Assembly: GCA_030064955.1 (NCBI GenBank)
Contig: JASJDW010000026.1
Coordinates: 1 to 61,955, forward strand
DNA: 61,955 nt
DNA from: Crocosphaera sp.
GTDB lineage: Bacteria > Cyanobacteriota > Cyanobacteriia > Cyanobacteriales > Microcystaceae
Direction: 5' to 3'
The notes under the pieces are model-generated. The model ran no database searches, was not told the origin of the DNA, and worked only from the letters and a program-made list of their open reading frames with translations. The stretch's first letter is position 1; the number at the start of each line of letters is the position of its first letter. This document shows, in pieces, positions 23,074 to 31,218 of this stretch. The position numbers and the translations under genes are program-made.

Positions 23074-23267
23074 ATGGGGATTGCAAACCCCAAAGTTTGC
23101 GACGTAAGTGTTGCAATAGCCTATAAGCCTAATCTCGGTTTAAACACATCCGAATACTTCTCTAGTTCGGATCTCTGTAAGTTCTTTTGGGAGAACGTTG
23201 TTAGACAAGACATCTGGGATTAGGTAGGCAAAGAGACAACAAACTCATTAATTTGAGGAATTATCTT
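23052..23267 (+). ncRNA. Omega-RNA of the IsrB element
   Basis: About 215 bases between the element's left end and isrB. Clear hairpins are CCCCATC/GATGGGG (23056-23084), GCAAAC/GTTTGC (23088-23103) and TCCGAA/TTCGGA (about 23148-23170). A later GTTCTTTTGGGAGAAC (about 23179) also pairs. IscB and IsrB proteins use an RNA from exactly this position, with the guide at its 5' end copied from the flanking host DNA. AGGCTAT (23073) and ATAGCCT (23117) could form a long-range pairing. Confidence 0.75.
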
Positions 23268-24407
23268 ATGTATCGAATACCTGTTTTATCAGCAGAAGGA
23301 AAACCGTTAATGCCGACTAAACCGAGTCGAGCAAGACGGTGGATCAAAGAAGGAAAAGCTGTTGGCAAGTTTAACAAGTTAGAACAATTTTATGTTCAAC
23401 TTTTAGTTGAACCTTTGAATAGTAAAACTCAACCTATTTCTGTAGGTATTGACCCAGGTAAACACTTTTCTGGGATTGGTGTTCAATCAGCTAACTTTAC
23501 CCTGTTTACTGCTCATCTCGAACTCCCTTTTAAAAAAGTTCGAGAGCGCATGGATAATCGTCGTATGATGCGACGTGGAAGAAGAGGAAGACGCATTAAT
23601 CGTAATCTACCTTTTCATTTAAGAGCGCATCGTCAAAAGCGATTTTCAAACCGAAAACAAGGTAAATTACCACCATCGATTAGAGCTAATCGACAACTTG
23701 AATTAAGAGTTGTTAAAGAACTTTGTAAAATCTATCCTATTACTGATATTTACTTTGAGTACATCAAAGCTGATGTTGATTTAACATCTGGTCGGAAAGG
23801 AGCTAAGTCAGGAAAAGGATTTTCAGCCGTTATGGTAGGACAAAAATGGATGCTCAAACAATTAGAAAAGTTGGGCAATGTTCATACCATTTATGGTTGG
23901 CAAACTTCTAATTTAAGGAAATACCTTAGATTAGAGAAATCGAAGAACAAAGCAGAACAAACAGCTAGTTCTCATGCTGTAGATGGTGTCGTTTTAGCTT
24001 GTTATCAATTTCTTGAGTATAAACCTCATCATTCAGTTAATAATCATGGACATAGTTGGCAAGGCAATACAACTATTACTCCTTGTAAGTTTATGGTCAT
24101 TAAGCGTCCCCCTATTAGTCGTCGTCAACTTCATTTAATGCTACCAAGCAAAGGAGGAAAAAGACGTAAATATGGAGGAACAACAACCCGTCATGGCATT
24201 AGAAAAGGCGATTTTGTCAAGGCTGAGAAAGCTGGCAAGGTTTTCTACGGCTGGTGTTCTGGCGATACCGCAAAACAAGTCTCAGTTTCCGATTTTAATT
24301 GGAAAAGGCTTGGTCAATTCACTGCCTCGAAAGTGGTTTTGCTCCAACGCTTTACGGGGCTAATTTGTAAACAGGAAACGGACTTCGTTGGAGCAACTAT
24401 TTGTTAG
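23268..24407 (+). CDS. isrB: IsrB: RNA-guided RuvC nickase related to Cas9 ancestors
   Basis: 379 residues from the ATG at 23268; a TTG five codons upstream is less likely. In order: the PLMP motif (residues 13-16), RuvC-I with Asp62 in GIDPGKHFSG, an arginine-rich bridge helix (NRRMMRRGRRGRRINRN), RuvC-II with Glu164 in IYFEYIKAD, and RuvC-III with His236 and Asp239 in SSHAVDGVVLA. Only 72 residues separate RuvC-II and RuvC-III, leaving no room for an HNH domain. It is therefore IsrB rather than IscB, expected to nick one DNA strand. All catalytic residues are present and nothing looks broken. Confidence 0.9.
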   Translation: MYRIPVLSAEGKPLMPTKPSRARRWIKEGKAVGKFNKLEQFYVQLLVEPLNSKTQPISVGIDPGKHFSGIGVQSANFTLFTAHLELPFKKVRERMDNRRMMRRGRRGRRINRNLPFHLRAHRQKRFSNRKQGKLPPSIRANRQLELRVVKELCKIYPITDIYFEYIKADVDLTSGRKGAKSGKGFSAVMVGQKWMLKQLEKLGNVHTIYGWQTSNLRKYLRLEKSKNKAEQTASSHAVDGVVLACYQFLEYKPHHSVNNHGHSWQGNTTITPCKFMVIKRPPISRRQLHLMLPSKGGKRRKYGGTTTRHGIRKGDFVKAEKAGKVFYGWCSGDTAKQVSVSDFNWKRLGQFTASKVVLLQRFTGLICKQETDFVGATIC

Positions 24408-24470
24408 TTGATGCTCGTTTCCTCCCCAACCTACTTCGTGAGGATGGGGTATCCACTCGCATATTTAAAG

Positions 24471-25097
24471 ATGAAAACTTTACAACAATACCATCAACAA
24501 CAACAGGAACAAAACCAACAATTAGGGCTACAAATTGAAGCCTTGGCGCAACAGTTAAGAGACTTACAACAGCAGTTTAGAGTACAAGAAACCATTGCCA
24601 AAAATCAGCAAACCTTTAACCAACAATTTGAAAAGCAAGTTTCAGGGTTAAAATCCCTTTTAAAAGACGCTTGCAGCCTCTACCCTGTCGAAACCCTTGA
24701 CAGTATCAAAGAAGAGTTAAATCAGGTTATTGATGAGGTTAAAGAAAATTATGAGCAACTATCACAAAGCGATCGCTTTCTTAATGCACCTGATGAAAAA
24801 GATGATGAAGTTATTAGTTTACCTTTGTCAGAACCGTTGCAAATTGCAGAAACATTACCTTCAGAGAATGATGACGAAATTGAATTAACCCCGTCTCAAG
24901 TTGAAATTATTATTGAGCCTTTGAGTGAGGAAGTAATCAGTCAAATTAAAACCATGCTTAAAATTCATGGCAAGGTCAAAGATTTATCTAAGATTGCTGA
25001 TCATATTTCAAAAATTCCCATTACCCATAAACGGTTAAAAGAGTTTATTGATGGCATTGAAGCCTCACTATCTTTTCAGTCTAAATTACTAGCTTAA
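24471..25097 (+). CDS. Coiled-coil protein of the element, unknown role
   Basis: 208 residues from the ATG at 24471; the open frame upstream of it belongs to the IsrB element end. Residues 1-55 are a Gln-rich coiled coil, followed by an acidic linker and a helical C-terminal part (about 150-205, LKIHGKVKDLSKIADHISKI). It is separated from the ASCH gene by one base, so the two are co-translated. Its original promoter may have been displaced by the IsrB insertion. Confidence 0.6.
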   Translation: MKTLQQYHQQQQEQNQQLGLQIEALAQQLRDLQQQFRVQETIAKNQQTFNQQFEKQVSGLKSLLKDACSLYPVETLDSIKEELNQVIDEVKENYEQLSQSDRFLNAPDEKDDEVISLPLSEPLQIAETLPSENDDEIELTPSQVEIIIEPLSEEVISQIKTMLKIHGKVKDLSKIADHISKIPITHKRLKEFIDGIEASLSFQSKLLA

Positions 25098-25098
25098 G

Positions 25099-25839
25099 AT
25101 GGATACTAAGTCTTTTGATGATCTATCCCATTTATTGAGAGTTCAATACTGCGATCGCGTGGTTGTTTTTTTTGATTATCCTGCTCAAAACAAAATAAAA
25201 ATGGCTCAAGATGGGCATGATAAACGAGAAAAGCGAGTTAAGTTTATTACTTATATTGGAGGGCATTCTAAGGATGAATTAAAGCAAATTATCAAGGAAA
25301 CAAAAGCACCTCGATATCAAATTAGATCAAGTAAAAGAGTCCCTAATTATCCTTTTGAATTAAAAGTTGGTGGCTATGCTTTCCATGAAATGAAAGTCCT
25401 TGTTAATCGATTTCAAACAGTTAAAGCTATTTCTCTCCATCAACCTTGGGCTTCGCTTATTGCTATGGGGTTTAAGCATTATGAAACTCGCAATTGGTCA
25501 ACTAATTATCGTGGTCAATTAGTTATCTGTGCAGCTAAGAAAAATACAAAACAACAGCGATTAGACTACGAAGATTTAGCTTTAGAACTAGGCATTGATT
25601 TAAGCGTATATCCTTGGGAAAATTTACCTTTGGGGAAAGCGATCGCAATCTGTAAACTTACCGATTGTATCAAAATGACTGATAAATTTATTGAAAAACA
25701 ATCAGATGCCGAACAAATGTGTGGACATTGGGAGCTTGGTCGCTTTGCGTGGAAATTAGATAATATTAGTCCATTATCTCCTCCTATTCCCATTAAAGGA
25801 CAACAAGGGTTATGGGATATTTCTCTTAATAATTATTAA
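25099..25839 (+). CDS. ASCH-domain protein
   Basis: 246 residues. The N-terminal 110 residues are not recognised (contains KFITYIGGHSKDEL). The C-terminal part begins with AISLHQPWASLIAMGFKHYE, a clear ASCH (PUA-like) domain, continuing through GQLVICAAKK and ending in FAWKLDNI. ASCH domains bind RNA or modified nucleotides and occur in phage genomes as single-domain proteins or fused to other parts. Here it lies between a coiled-coil protein and the directionality-factor-like gene. Confidence 0.8.
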   Translation: MDTKSFDDLSHLLRVQYCDRVVVFFDYPAQNKIKMAQDGHDKREKRVKFITYIGGHSKDELKQIIKETKAPRYQIRSSKRVPNYPFELKVGGYAFHEMKVLVNRFQTVKAISLHQPWASLIAMGFKHYETRNWSTNYRGQLVICAAKKNTKQQRLDYEDLALELGIDLSVYPWENLPLGKAIAICKLTDCIKMTDKFIEKQSDAEQMCGHWELGRFAWKLDNISPLSPPIPIKGQQGLWDISLNNY

Positions 25840-25849
25840 TTAGAATAAC

Positions 25850-27082
25850 ATGGTTATAAAAGGATTGACAGACAAAAAATACAATGGTTCCTCCATACAT
25901 TCCGCTATTTTGCACAAAGGGGGAAGAAAGCCTGAATCTGAGTATGGATATGGATCAGATCTCAATAACTTTTTGAGGTTAGAATTGCTTGACCCTTCTT
26001 TAAAATATGTTCTGATAGATATGGGCATTGTCAAGATAGAAACGGGGAAACCCTTGACGGTGGCAGATAATCTCAAACCCATTCAACCAAGAGCAAATAA
26101 GTATGATTATTTAGTGGAAAAATTAGACATTTTCTTAGCTGATGAAGACATAGACAAAACCTTTGATACGGCCATGACGCTGTGGGATGGAACCGGACTG
26201 ATTCAAAAGTGTGATAGAGAGACTATCTATCTACAGCGAGAAGAATATAGGGATGATTATGATTGTCCTCGCACAAGAATGGTCAAAAAAAGCCTAAAAT
26301 GCCCAATGGCTAATAAAGACGTATCAATTCCTTGTCGGGCTGGTTGCATTCCACAGGGAACCCTAAATTTTTATATCCCTCAATTTTTGGACTATGGTTG
26401 CATGAAACCTTGCCGATTAACGGTTTCAGCCTACAGCGACTTTCAATCTATTTTACAAAGTCTTGAAGCGATCAAGGAAGCCTTTGGCTGTATTCGATAT
26501 GCCCCTGACCAATACCCTTGTCCTAGGGGGTTAATCCCTTTAGTTCTTAAACGAATCAAAGTTCCAATTAAACGGCCTATTCTTGAATACTCAAAAGAAA
26601 ATGGAAAGAATGTGTACAGCAAAATTCAGTTAGGCAACCGAAAGATTCTAAAGCCCACTGGTAAAAAGGCTGCTGATAGCACCTGGGCTGTAACCCTTGA
26701 AATTAATCCTATTTGGCTACAGGGATACCAAGCCTGGACTCAATCTAAGCAGCTTCGAGCGCAAGGGTATACCCCGACCAATGAAGTTATCGCTCAAATT
26801 CCTGGGGTTAATGCAGATCACCCAATCATTGAAGTAAACGCTGTTACAGTCCCTCAAGCTGCCTTACCTCAGACTGGACTTTCGCAAGCGGATTTGATGA
26901 CCATGCAGCAAATTTGGCAATTAAATCAGCAACACCCCTCTTGGCGTTCTTTGCCAGAATTTTTAGATAATGTGATGCAAATTTACTCGGTTCAAACCAT
27001 AGATCAACTGCCATCTACTCACCTTAACAAGATTCTAGATCATTTAAAAAACCGTTCTTTAGGGGAACCTGATCAATTTTAA
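25850..27082 (+). CDS. Putative recombination directionality factor-like protein
   Basis: 410 residues. The central region has LWDGTGLIQKCDRET (about residue 120), a cysteine cluster (CPMANKDVSIPCRAGC, about 160-176) and then FYIPQFLDYG and PCRLTVSAYSD. The order of an LW-G-CD segment, a Cys-rich metal site and a strand-forming segment recalls gp3-type directionality factors of large serine integrases, which turn the integrase towards excision. The resemblance is by motif order, not a database result. Its presence near the serine recombinase supports the idea. The C-terminal part (330-410) is a Gln-rich helical tail. Alternatively it is an unrelated metal-binding element protein. Confidence 0.45.
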   Translation: MVIKGLTDKKYNGSSIHSAILHKGGRKPESEYGYGSDLNNFLRLELLDPSLKYVLIDMGIVKIETGKPLTVADNLKPIQPRANKYDYLVEKLDIFLADEDIDKTFDTAMTLWDGTGLIQKCDRETIYLQREEYRDDYDCPRTRMVKKSLKCPMANKDVSIPCRAGCIPQGTLNFYIPQFLDYGCMKPCRLTVSAYSDFQSILQSLEAIKEAFGCIRYAPDQYPCPRGLIPLVLKRIKVPIKRPILEYSKENGKNVYSKIQLGNRKILKPTGKKAADSTWAVTLEINPIWLQGYQAWTQSKQLRAQGYTPTNEVIAQIPGVNADHPIIEVNAVTVPQAALPQTGLSQADLMTMQQIWQLNQQHPSWRSLPEFLDNVMQIYSVQTIDQLPSTHLNKILDHLKNRSLGEPDQF

Positions 27083-27084
27083 CC

Positions 27085-28104
27085 ATGAAAAACGCTATTA
27101 TTGGATTTGCCGGTGGGGGCGGTGTAGAAATCGGCATGATGGCTGCGGGAATTAATCCTATTTTAGCCATTGAATGTGACCCCCAAAAACCAGAATTATC
27201 AAAAGCGATCGCCGATGTGTATGAACAAAATTTTCACACTCCCTTGTTAAGACAAACCATACAACAATGGGCAAATGCAGGATTCCCTGGTTGTCCTTAT
27301 GAGATTGACTTTGCCCATTTTTCTCCAGTTTGCTGTAACTTTTCTGTTGAAACCAACCGAGGGGATTTAGAACAGGATATTAGTGCTGCGATGGCGATCG
27401 CGGATTTCATTTCGGCAAAGCAGCCAAAGGTATTTACCCTTGAGAATGTGCCAGCTTACGCCAGTAGCACGTCGTGGCATATTATTCAAAACTCTTTGCT
27501 TGATAACGGATACCTTCCCAACAGCAAGGTTTATGACTTTGCTGATTACGGTGTTCCTCAACGAAGAAAGCGATTTTTTTGTGTAGCAATGAAAAATCGC
27601 TGGTTTCCAGAAATTCAGAAAACTTGCCCTGTGGGGTGGTTTGAGGCGATTAAAGATGTAATTCCCACTTTAAAACCTACTTCTTTGACTGCTAATCAAG
27701 CTAAGGCTATTCAAAAGGCTTGTCATCACCCAATCCTTATTCCCCGTATCGGGTATCGCGATCGCTGTCCTTCCGTTACTCCAGGCAATCAACCAGCCCC
27801 AACCATCAAGCGATCGCTGTTTGATGATGGCAAAGGCAGTAGGCGTTCTCAAGTTTGGACGGTGGTCACAAGCCCCCGAATTCGATTCGGGGGTCGCCAC
27901 CTCACAATTTGGGACGGGTCACAAGCTTTAAACTGTAACCTTGAGGTATTTAGGCGATTGCAAACCTTTCCCGTAGGGTATAAATTCTCAGGTGATATTC
28001 GGGTTGACGGGTCAATTTTGGGTAATTCTGTCCCCCCTTTATTTATTCAGAAAATCTATGGAGTTCTTTGCAATTCTTTGATAGGAGCCTCTATCACCTG
28101 CTGA
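27085..28104 (+). CDS. DNA (cytosine-5) methyltransferase
   Basis: 339 residues. Motif I is GFAGGGGVEIG (residues 7-17). Motif IV is SPVCCNFS (residues 80-87), with the usual Pro before the catalytic Cys replaced by Val. Motif VI is ENVP, motif VIII QRRKR and motif X GNSVPP. It transfers a methyl group from S-adenosylmethionine to cytosine; the target sequence cannot be read from the protein. No restriction partner is adjacent, so it is an orphan, as is common in phages, where it protects against host restriction. A hairpin repeat (27873-27893) lies in frame. The 3' end overlaps the opposite gene by 49 bases. Confidence 0.9.
   Translation: MKNAIIGFAGGGGVEIGMMAAGINPILAIECDPQKPELSKAIADVYEQNFHTPLLRQTIQQWANAGFPGCPYEIDFAHFSPVCCNFSVETNRGDLEQDISAAMAIADFISAKQPKVFTLENVPAYASSTSWHIIQNSLLDNGYLPNSKVYDFADYGVPQRRKRFFCVAMKNRWFPEIQKTCPVGWFEAIKDVIPTLKPTSLTANQAKAIQKACHHPILIPRIGYRDRCPSVTPGNQPAPTIKRSLFDDGKGSRRSQVWTVVTSPRIRFGGRHLTIWDGSQALNCNLEVFRRLQTFPVGYKFSGDIRVDGSILGNSVPPLFIQKIYGVLCNSLIGASITC
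27873..27893 (+). repeat. Perfect hairpin inside the methyltransferase gene
   Basis: CCCCCGAAT, loop TCG, ATTCGGGGG, followed by TCGCC. It is in frame and encodes PRIRFGG within the region before motif IX/X. The trailing GTCGC resembles the family B tail. Confidence 0.7.
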
Positions 28105-28292
28105 GGCAACGGATCGCCCAATTCCCATCCAGAAGCAAACAACTCCTCTAAATATTCCCGCCTTAACGTTTCGTCTTTAGGTAAATAGGGAAGTAAGGAG
28201 TGGTAGGCGATCGCTATTTTTCTGAGCTTAATGATAGGAGTATCTATCATAATGGTGTTTTTTTTATTCTCAAACGTTAAGTTAAGAGGCAT
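28056..28292 (-). CDS. Hypothetical partner of the ribbon-helix-helix protein
   Basis: 78 residues. The start at 28292 overlaps the stop of the upstream gene (TAATG), which supports this start over an ATG at 28250. It contains KLRKIAIAYHSLLPYLPKDETLRREYLEELFASGWELG, a helical segment I cannot assign. Coupling to a small DNA-binding antitoxin-like gene suggests a toxin-antitoxin or copy-control pair; this is inference only. Confidence 0.55.
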   Translation of the reverse strand: MPLNLTFENKKNTIMIDTPIIKLRKIAIAYHSLLPYLPKDETLRREYLEELFASGWELGDPLPQQVIEAPIKELQRTP

Positions 28293-28447
28293 TACTGAGT
28301 AGAATTCTGCTCTTTCTGTATCTTATCCAATTCCTGCCTAATCCAAAATTCAAGCATTTGACTTTTAGTCCTCAAGCGGTAAGCAGCAATTTCCTCTAGC
28401 TTTTTAGCTCCATCTTCGCTAATGGTTAATTGTACTCTTTTGCTCAT
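28292..28447 (-). CDS. Ribbon-helix-helix (CopG/Arc-type) protein
   Basis: A complete 51-residue gene from ATG 28447 to TAA 28292. The N-terminus KRVQLTISEDGAKKLEEIA is a beta-strand followed by a helix, then SQMLEFWIRQELDKIQ, the usual RHH layout. Such dimers bind palindromic operators; a 15-bp inverted repeat lies 39 bases upstream (28486-28521). It is divergent from the XRE-like gene at 28571, making a two-regulator switch region. Confidence 0.75.
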   Translation of the reverse strand: MSKRVQLTISEDGAKKLEEIAAYRLRTKSQMLEFWIRQELDKIQKEQNSTQ

Positions 28448-28485
28448 TGTTTTATTTCTACCTTGTTGATATCATCTTATATCAT

Positions 28486-28521
28486 ACTATATTGTTACTC
28501 ACTGAGGAGTAACAATATAGT
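28486..28521. promoter_or_regulatory. Inverted-repeat operator between divergent regulators
   Basis: ACTATATTGTTACTC (28486-28500), six-base spacer, GAGTAACAATATAGT (28507-28521). Perfect 15-bp arms lie between the RHH gene (minus) and the XRE-like gene (plus), 50 bases from the latter's start. Confidence 0.75.
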
Positions 28522-28570
28522 CTTTGAGTATTGACGATAGATTGTCTAATCACTACGATAGGAGTTATCA

Positions 28571-29008
28571 ATGCTATTATTCTTACCCTCAATGGATAAA
28601 AATTTTAAAGATGAATTTGCTAAATTAATTGAACAATTGCGAACTGAGGCTAATCAAGCCATTAAAGAATCTGGAAAGATGAGTTTTAGAGATTTTGCCA
28701 AGGTCATTGAAGCCAAAACAGGGCAAGAGATCGGCTACAATGCGCTAACCTCTTGGGCTAATAAAAACAACGAGCCGAAGCGAGATAATTTAGAGACGAT
28801 CGCCCTGTACATGGGAATCACCTATACTGATCTAATTATTCGTTTAACGGGAGAAGTGCCTACTTTGAACGCAGAAACCGTTTCTGAGGCAATTAAGGGG
28901 TGGAAAAATGAGGAACGGACTAAACTCTTGAAGGAGTTGTTAGAAAAAGCAGCTTCTGATTTATCAAAAGAGGAAAAGTTTGAATTAATTCAACACCTTA
29001 TTAATTAA
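28571..29008 (+). CDS. XRE-like repressor
   Basis: 145 residues. The start has a clear Shine-Dalgarno (AGGAG, 7 bases upstream of ATG 28571). Residues about 35-90 form a variant helix-turn-helix: MSFRDFAKVIEAKTGQEIGY, then LTSWANKNNEPKRDNLETIA and LYMGITYTDLI. The C-terminal helices probably dimerise. Divergent from the RHH gene with the operator in between, it is a candidate lysogeny-type switch repressor of the element. Confidence 0.75.
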   Translation: MLLFLPSMDKNFKDEFAKLIEQLRTEANQAIKESGKMSFRDFAKVIEAKTGQEIGYNALTSWANKNNEPKRDNLETIALYMGITYTDLIIRLTGEVPTLNAETVSEAIKGWKNEERTKLLKELLEKAASDLSKEEKFELIQHLIN

Positions 29009-29105
29009 TAATTAATAGTTAATAATTAATAATTATTAATGGCGCGTTGCACCTCCACAATTATTAATTGTTCATTGTTCATTGTTCATTGTTCATTATT
29101 GTTCC
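29009..29105. repeat. AT-rich and TTCATTG heptamer repeats
   Basis: Tandem TTAATAATTA-type repeats (29009-29040) followed by four TTCATTG heptamers (about 29070-29097). No gene is seen here. Same repeat style as the leaders of several element genes. Confidence 0.8.
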
Positions 29106-29114
29106 TTTTGTTCC

Positions 29115-29555
29115 CTAATCGTTAAATTTAATCCGAACAAACACCTCTTGCGATGTCAATATTAAGAATTGTTGTTTGGATAAAACTTTAAAAAAGTTGA
29201 TTAAAGCTTGTTCAAGAGTGTTAAAACTACTTTTTAGTGGGTCATCTGAAGATTTAACATAATCTAATAGTGGAGTTTCATCAACAATAAGACCAAAATC
29301 AAGTCTACTTTCTATATTTTCTATCAACACTAAGAGTGAATCTTGTGCATCAATTTCAGGTATTAGTGTATCCCACTTGCAAATGGTAATATCAGCGATC
29401 GCAGTTTGATCGTCTTCTAATTCTCCCCACCAGTCTGATTTAATATGTTCTAAGCATTCTTCAGCCTCTTCAAAATAATAGCCACCATACTCATAGCCAT
29501 CGTGATTCAAAGCGATAAATTCATCTGTAGTAAGAATTTGTTCTGTTTGATTCAT
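29115..29555 (-). CDS. Hypothetical acidic protein
   Basis: 146 residues, acidic, no membrane segment, no recognised domain. Segments ITICKWDTLIPEI and FLILTSQEVFVRIKFND suggest a small alpha/beta fold. It lies alone between two repeat arrays (29009-29105 and 29568-29774) near the recombinase, which is a common position for element accessory genes. Small acidic proteins there can be DNA mimics, but nothing specific points to that. Confidence 0.5.
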   Translation of the reverse strand: MNQTEQILTTDEFIALNHDGYEYGGYYFEEAEECLEHIKSDWWGELEDDQTAIADITICKWDTLIPEIDAQDSLLVLIENIESRLDFGLIVDETPLLDYVKSSDDPLKSSFNTLEQALINFFKVLSKQQFLILTSQEVFVRIKFND

Positions 29556-29567
29556 CTTCTTTAATTA

Positions 29568-29774
29568 GTAGGCTCTAGGCTCTAGGCTTTAGGCTCTAGG
29601 TTTAAAGAATTCTTTATAGCATTTTTTCATTAATATGAGTGTTTTTTCTATTAACACAAAGGGCTTGAAATCTTTTCCCAGAGCCTAAAAAAAGGCTTTA
29701 TGTTGATGATTTAATTATATCATAAATGTCGCAGACATTCCTAGAGCCTAGAGCCTAGAGCCTAGAGCCTAAAA
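29568..29774. repeat. Oppositely oriented GGCTCTA/TAGAGCC heptamer arrays
   Basis: Left array: about four TAGGCTC-type heptamers at 29568-29602. Right array: five CTAGAGC heptamers at 29741-29774, the reverse complement of the left. A further partial copy is at 29681-29697 (AGAGCCTAAAAAAAGGCTTT). The roughly 280 bases between the two genes hold nothing else that I recognise. The arrays can pair with each other to form one long hairpin. Confidence 0.85.
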
Positions 29775-29835
29775 CATATCTAAAAAACGGTTTTTTAAAT
29801 GGTCTATTAATTATTAAAACCCAAAGCCGCTTAGC

Positions 29836-31218
29836 CTAAATTGTTAATTGTACCTCAACTACTTCTTTTCCCTTAACCACAATTTTCTCAACAAAGCGAG
29901 CATAAAGCGATCGCAGTTCGTGAGGGGATAGTTCGTGTTTTAAGACGGTGTTCCACAGCACAGGATCTTGGAATACTTTAACTAAATCTTTTTTGAGTTG
30001 TTGTTGATTGTCTTCAAATATGTCCCCTTCAGATTGTGCTTGAACTAATTGCCTCTCCAACTCTTCAATAGCTGCTGTAATAGCAGGGTTAGCATTGGGA
30101 ATTGATTTAAGTTGATTAATCTGCGATCGCAGGTTTAATATGGTAGGGGATTCGGGTATATCTTCAAATTCAGAGGCAAGGTTAGCAATACTTATCGCTT
30201 TATTAATAAGAGCTTGAGTTAAAGCTTTTTCTATTGTCTCTATATAACAAACCCCTTTTTGCTCACAAGTTAACCCAAGAAATCGATTATTGCGAGTTCT
30301 GCAATTAGTGTAACGGACAATTTTGCCACTTTTTCTTTTTTTGTGAATAATATCTACAGTTTGGCCGCACCCCCAACATTTTAATAACCCAACAAAGGGA
30401 TTAACCCATGTTGTTGCTTGGCTATTTTTGCCCCAATGGGTTTTATTATAGTTAATAATGTCCTTGACCATTTCATACTGCTGATTACTCAAGAGAATTT
30501 GATCAGGATGGGTGTTATAAATAATTTCTTCTATGGTATCGAGTCTTCTGGTTCTATTTTGTTCTGTTTTATAGGGAGTGTGTCCTCTTAAAACTGGATT
30601 AAGCAACCAATTTCTAAACCCCGCCGGACTCCATTTTTTCTCGTATTTAGTAAAAATAATTTTAGTTGCTTTGCTTAAGGAACGCTCTTTAATATAGATG
30701 TAAATCATATCTTGACAAATATCAATCGTTTTAGGGTTCAAAACATATTTTTCTTTTATTACTAAATACCCGTAAGGGGGTCTTGGATTGGCCGCTTTTC
30801 GATTTTGCCGAGCTTGATACCCTTGTCTTATTTTTTGTCTAATTAAACGAACGTTGTAGGCACTAATGGCTCCTGTCATGGAATATTGGAGCAAACCCAT
30901 TGCGGTTGTTATATCTACAATTTCATCAAGAGGGCTAATTTGACAATTTAGGCGATCGCATAATTCCGCTAACTCCAGCAAGGTCATTAAGTTACCCGAA
31001 AGTCTATCAACACGAGTAACAACGATCTTTGAAACAACCCCTTGCTCAATCAACTGCTTTAATTTAAGAAAATCTTTGCGATTATCATCGGTTCTAGAAC
31101 CAATATCGCTTAAAAGCTTGTCAATATTAGCTTTTAGCAACCGCTCTTTTTGATTCTTAAACGCATTGCCATTTTCTGCTTGCTCTTTTCGTGAAACCCT
31201 AGCATATCCTATGATCAC
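29836..31218 (-). CDS. Large serine recombinase (XisF-like integrase/excisionase)
   Basis: 460 residues. The catalytic domain begins MIIGYARVSRKEQ with Ser9, and VVTRVDRLSGN holds the conserved Arg residues. The recombinase domain (about 150-240, with PPYGY and WSPAGFRNWLLNPVLRG) is followed by a zinc-ribbon (CWGCGQTV ... CRTRNNR ... CEQKGVC) and a coiled coil (about 350-400). It integrates and excises the element at short att sites. Its start lies within about 50 bases of the junction with the interrupted gene, as in XisF of the cyanobacterial fdxN element. It appears intact. Confidence 0.93.
   Translation of the reverse strand: MIIGYARVSRKEQAENGNAFKNQKERLLKANIDKLLSDIGSRTDDNRKDFLKLKQLIEQGVVSKIVVTRVDRLSGNLMTLLELAELCDRLNCQISPLDEIVDITTAMGLLQYSMTGAISAYNVRLIRQKIRQGYQARQNRKAANPRPPYGYLVIKEKYVLNPKTIDICQDMIYIYIKERSLSKATKIIFTKYEKKWSPAGFRNWLLNPVLRGHTPYKTEQNRTRRLDTIEEIIYNTHPDQILLSNQQYEMVKDIINYNKTHWGKNSQATTWVNPFVGLLKCWGCGQTVDIIHKKRKSGKIVRYTNCRTRNNRFLGLTCEQKGVCYIETIEKALTQALINKAISIANLASEFEDIPESPTILNLRSQINQLKSIPNANPAITAAIEELERQLVQAQSEGDIFEDNQQQLKKDLVKVFQDPVLWNTVLKHELSPHELRSLYARFVEKIVVKGKEVVEVQLTI

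Larger units (their letters stand above)
23050..24453 (+). mobile_element. IsrB element (IS200/IS605-like, no transposase gene of its own)
   Basis: Bounded on the left by the hairpin CCCCATC/GATGGGG at 23056-23084 and on the right by a hairpin in CCTCCCCAACC...GAGGATGGGG at 24421-24449. It carries a structured upstream RNA region and one gene. Such elements depend on a TnpA in trans; an apparently intact IS200-type TnpA is encoded 4 kb away (18607-18996). Confidence 0.75.

Noticed and set aside
24408-24470. Upstream extension of the coiled-coil gene
   Set aside because: These codons come from the right end of the IsrB element; the ATG at 24471 is a better start.
29568-29774. Possible CRISPR array
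   Set aside because: Units are 7 bases, contiguous and without unique spacers; no cas genes are nearby.
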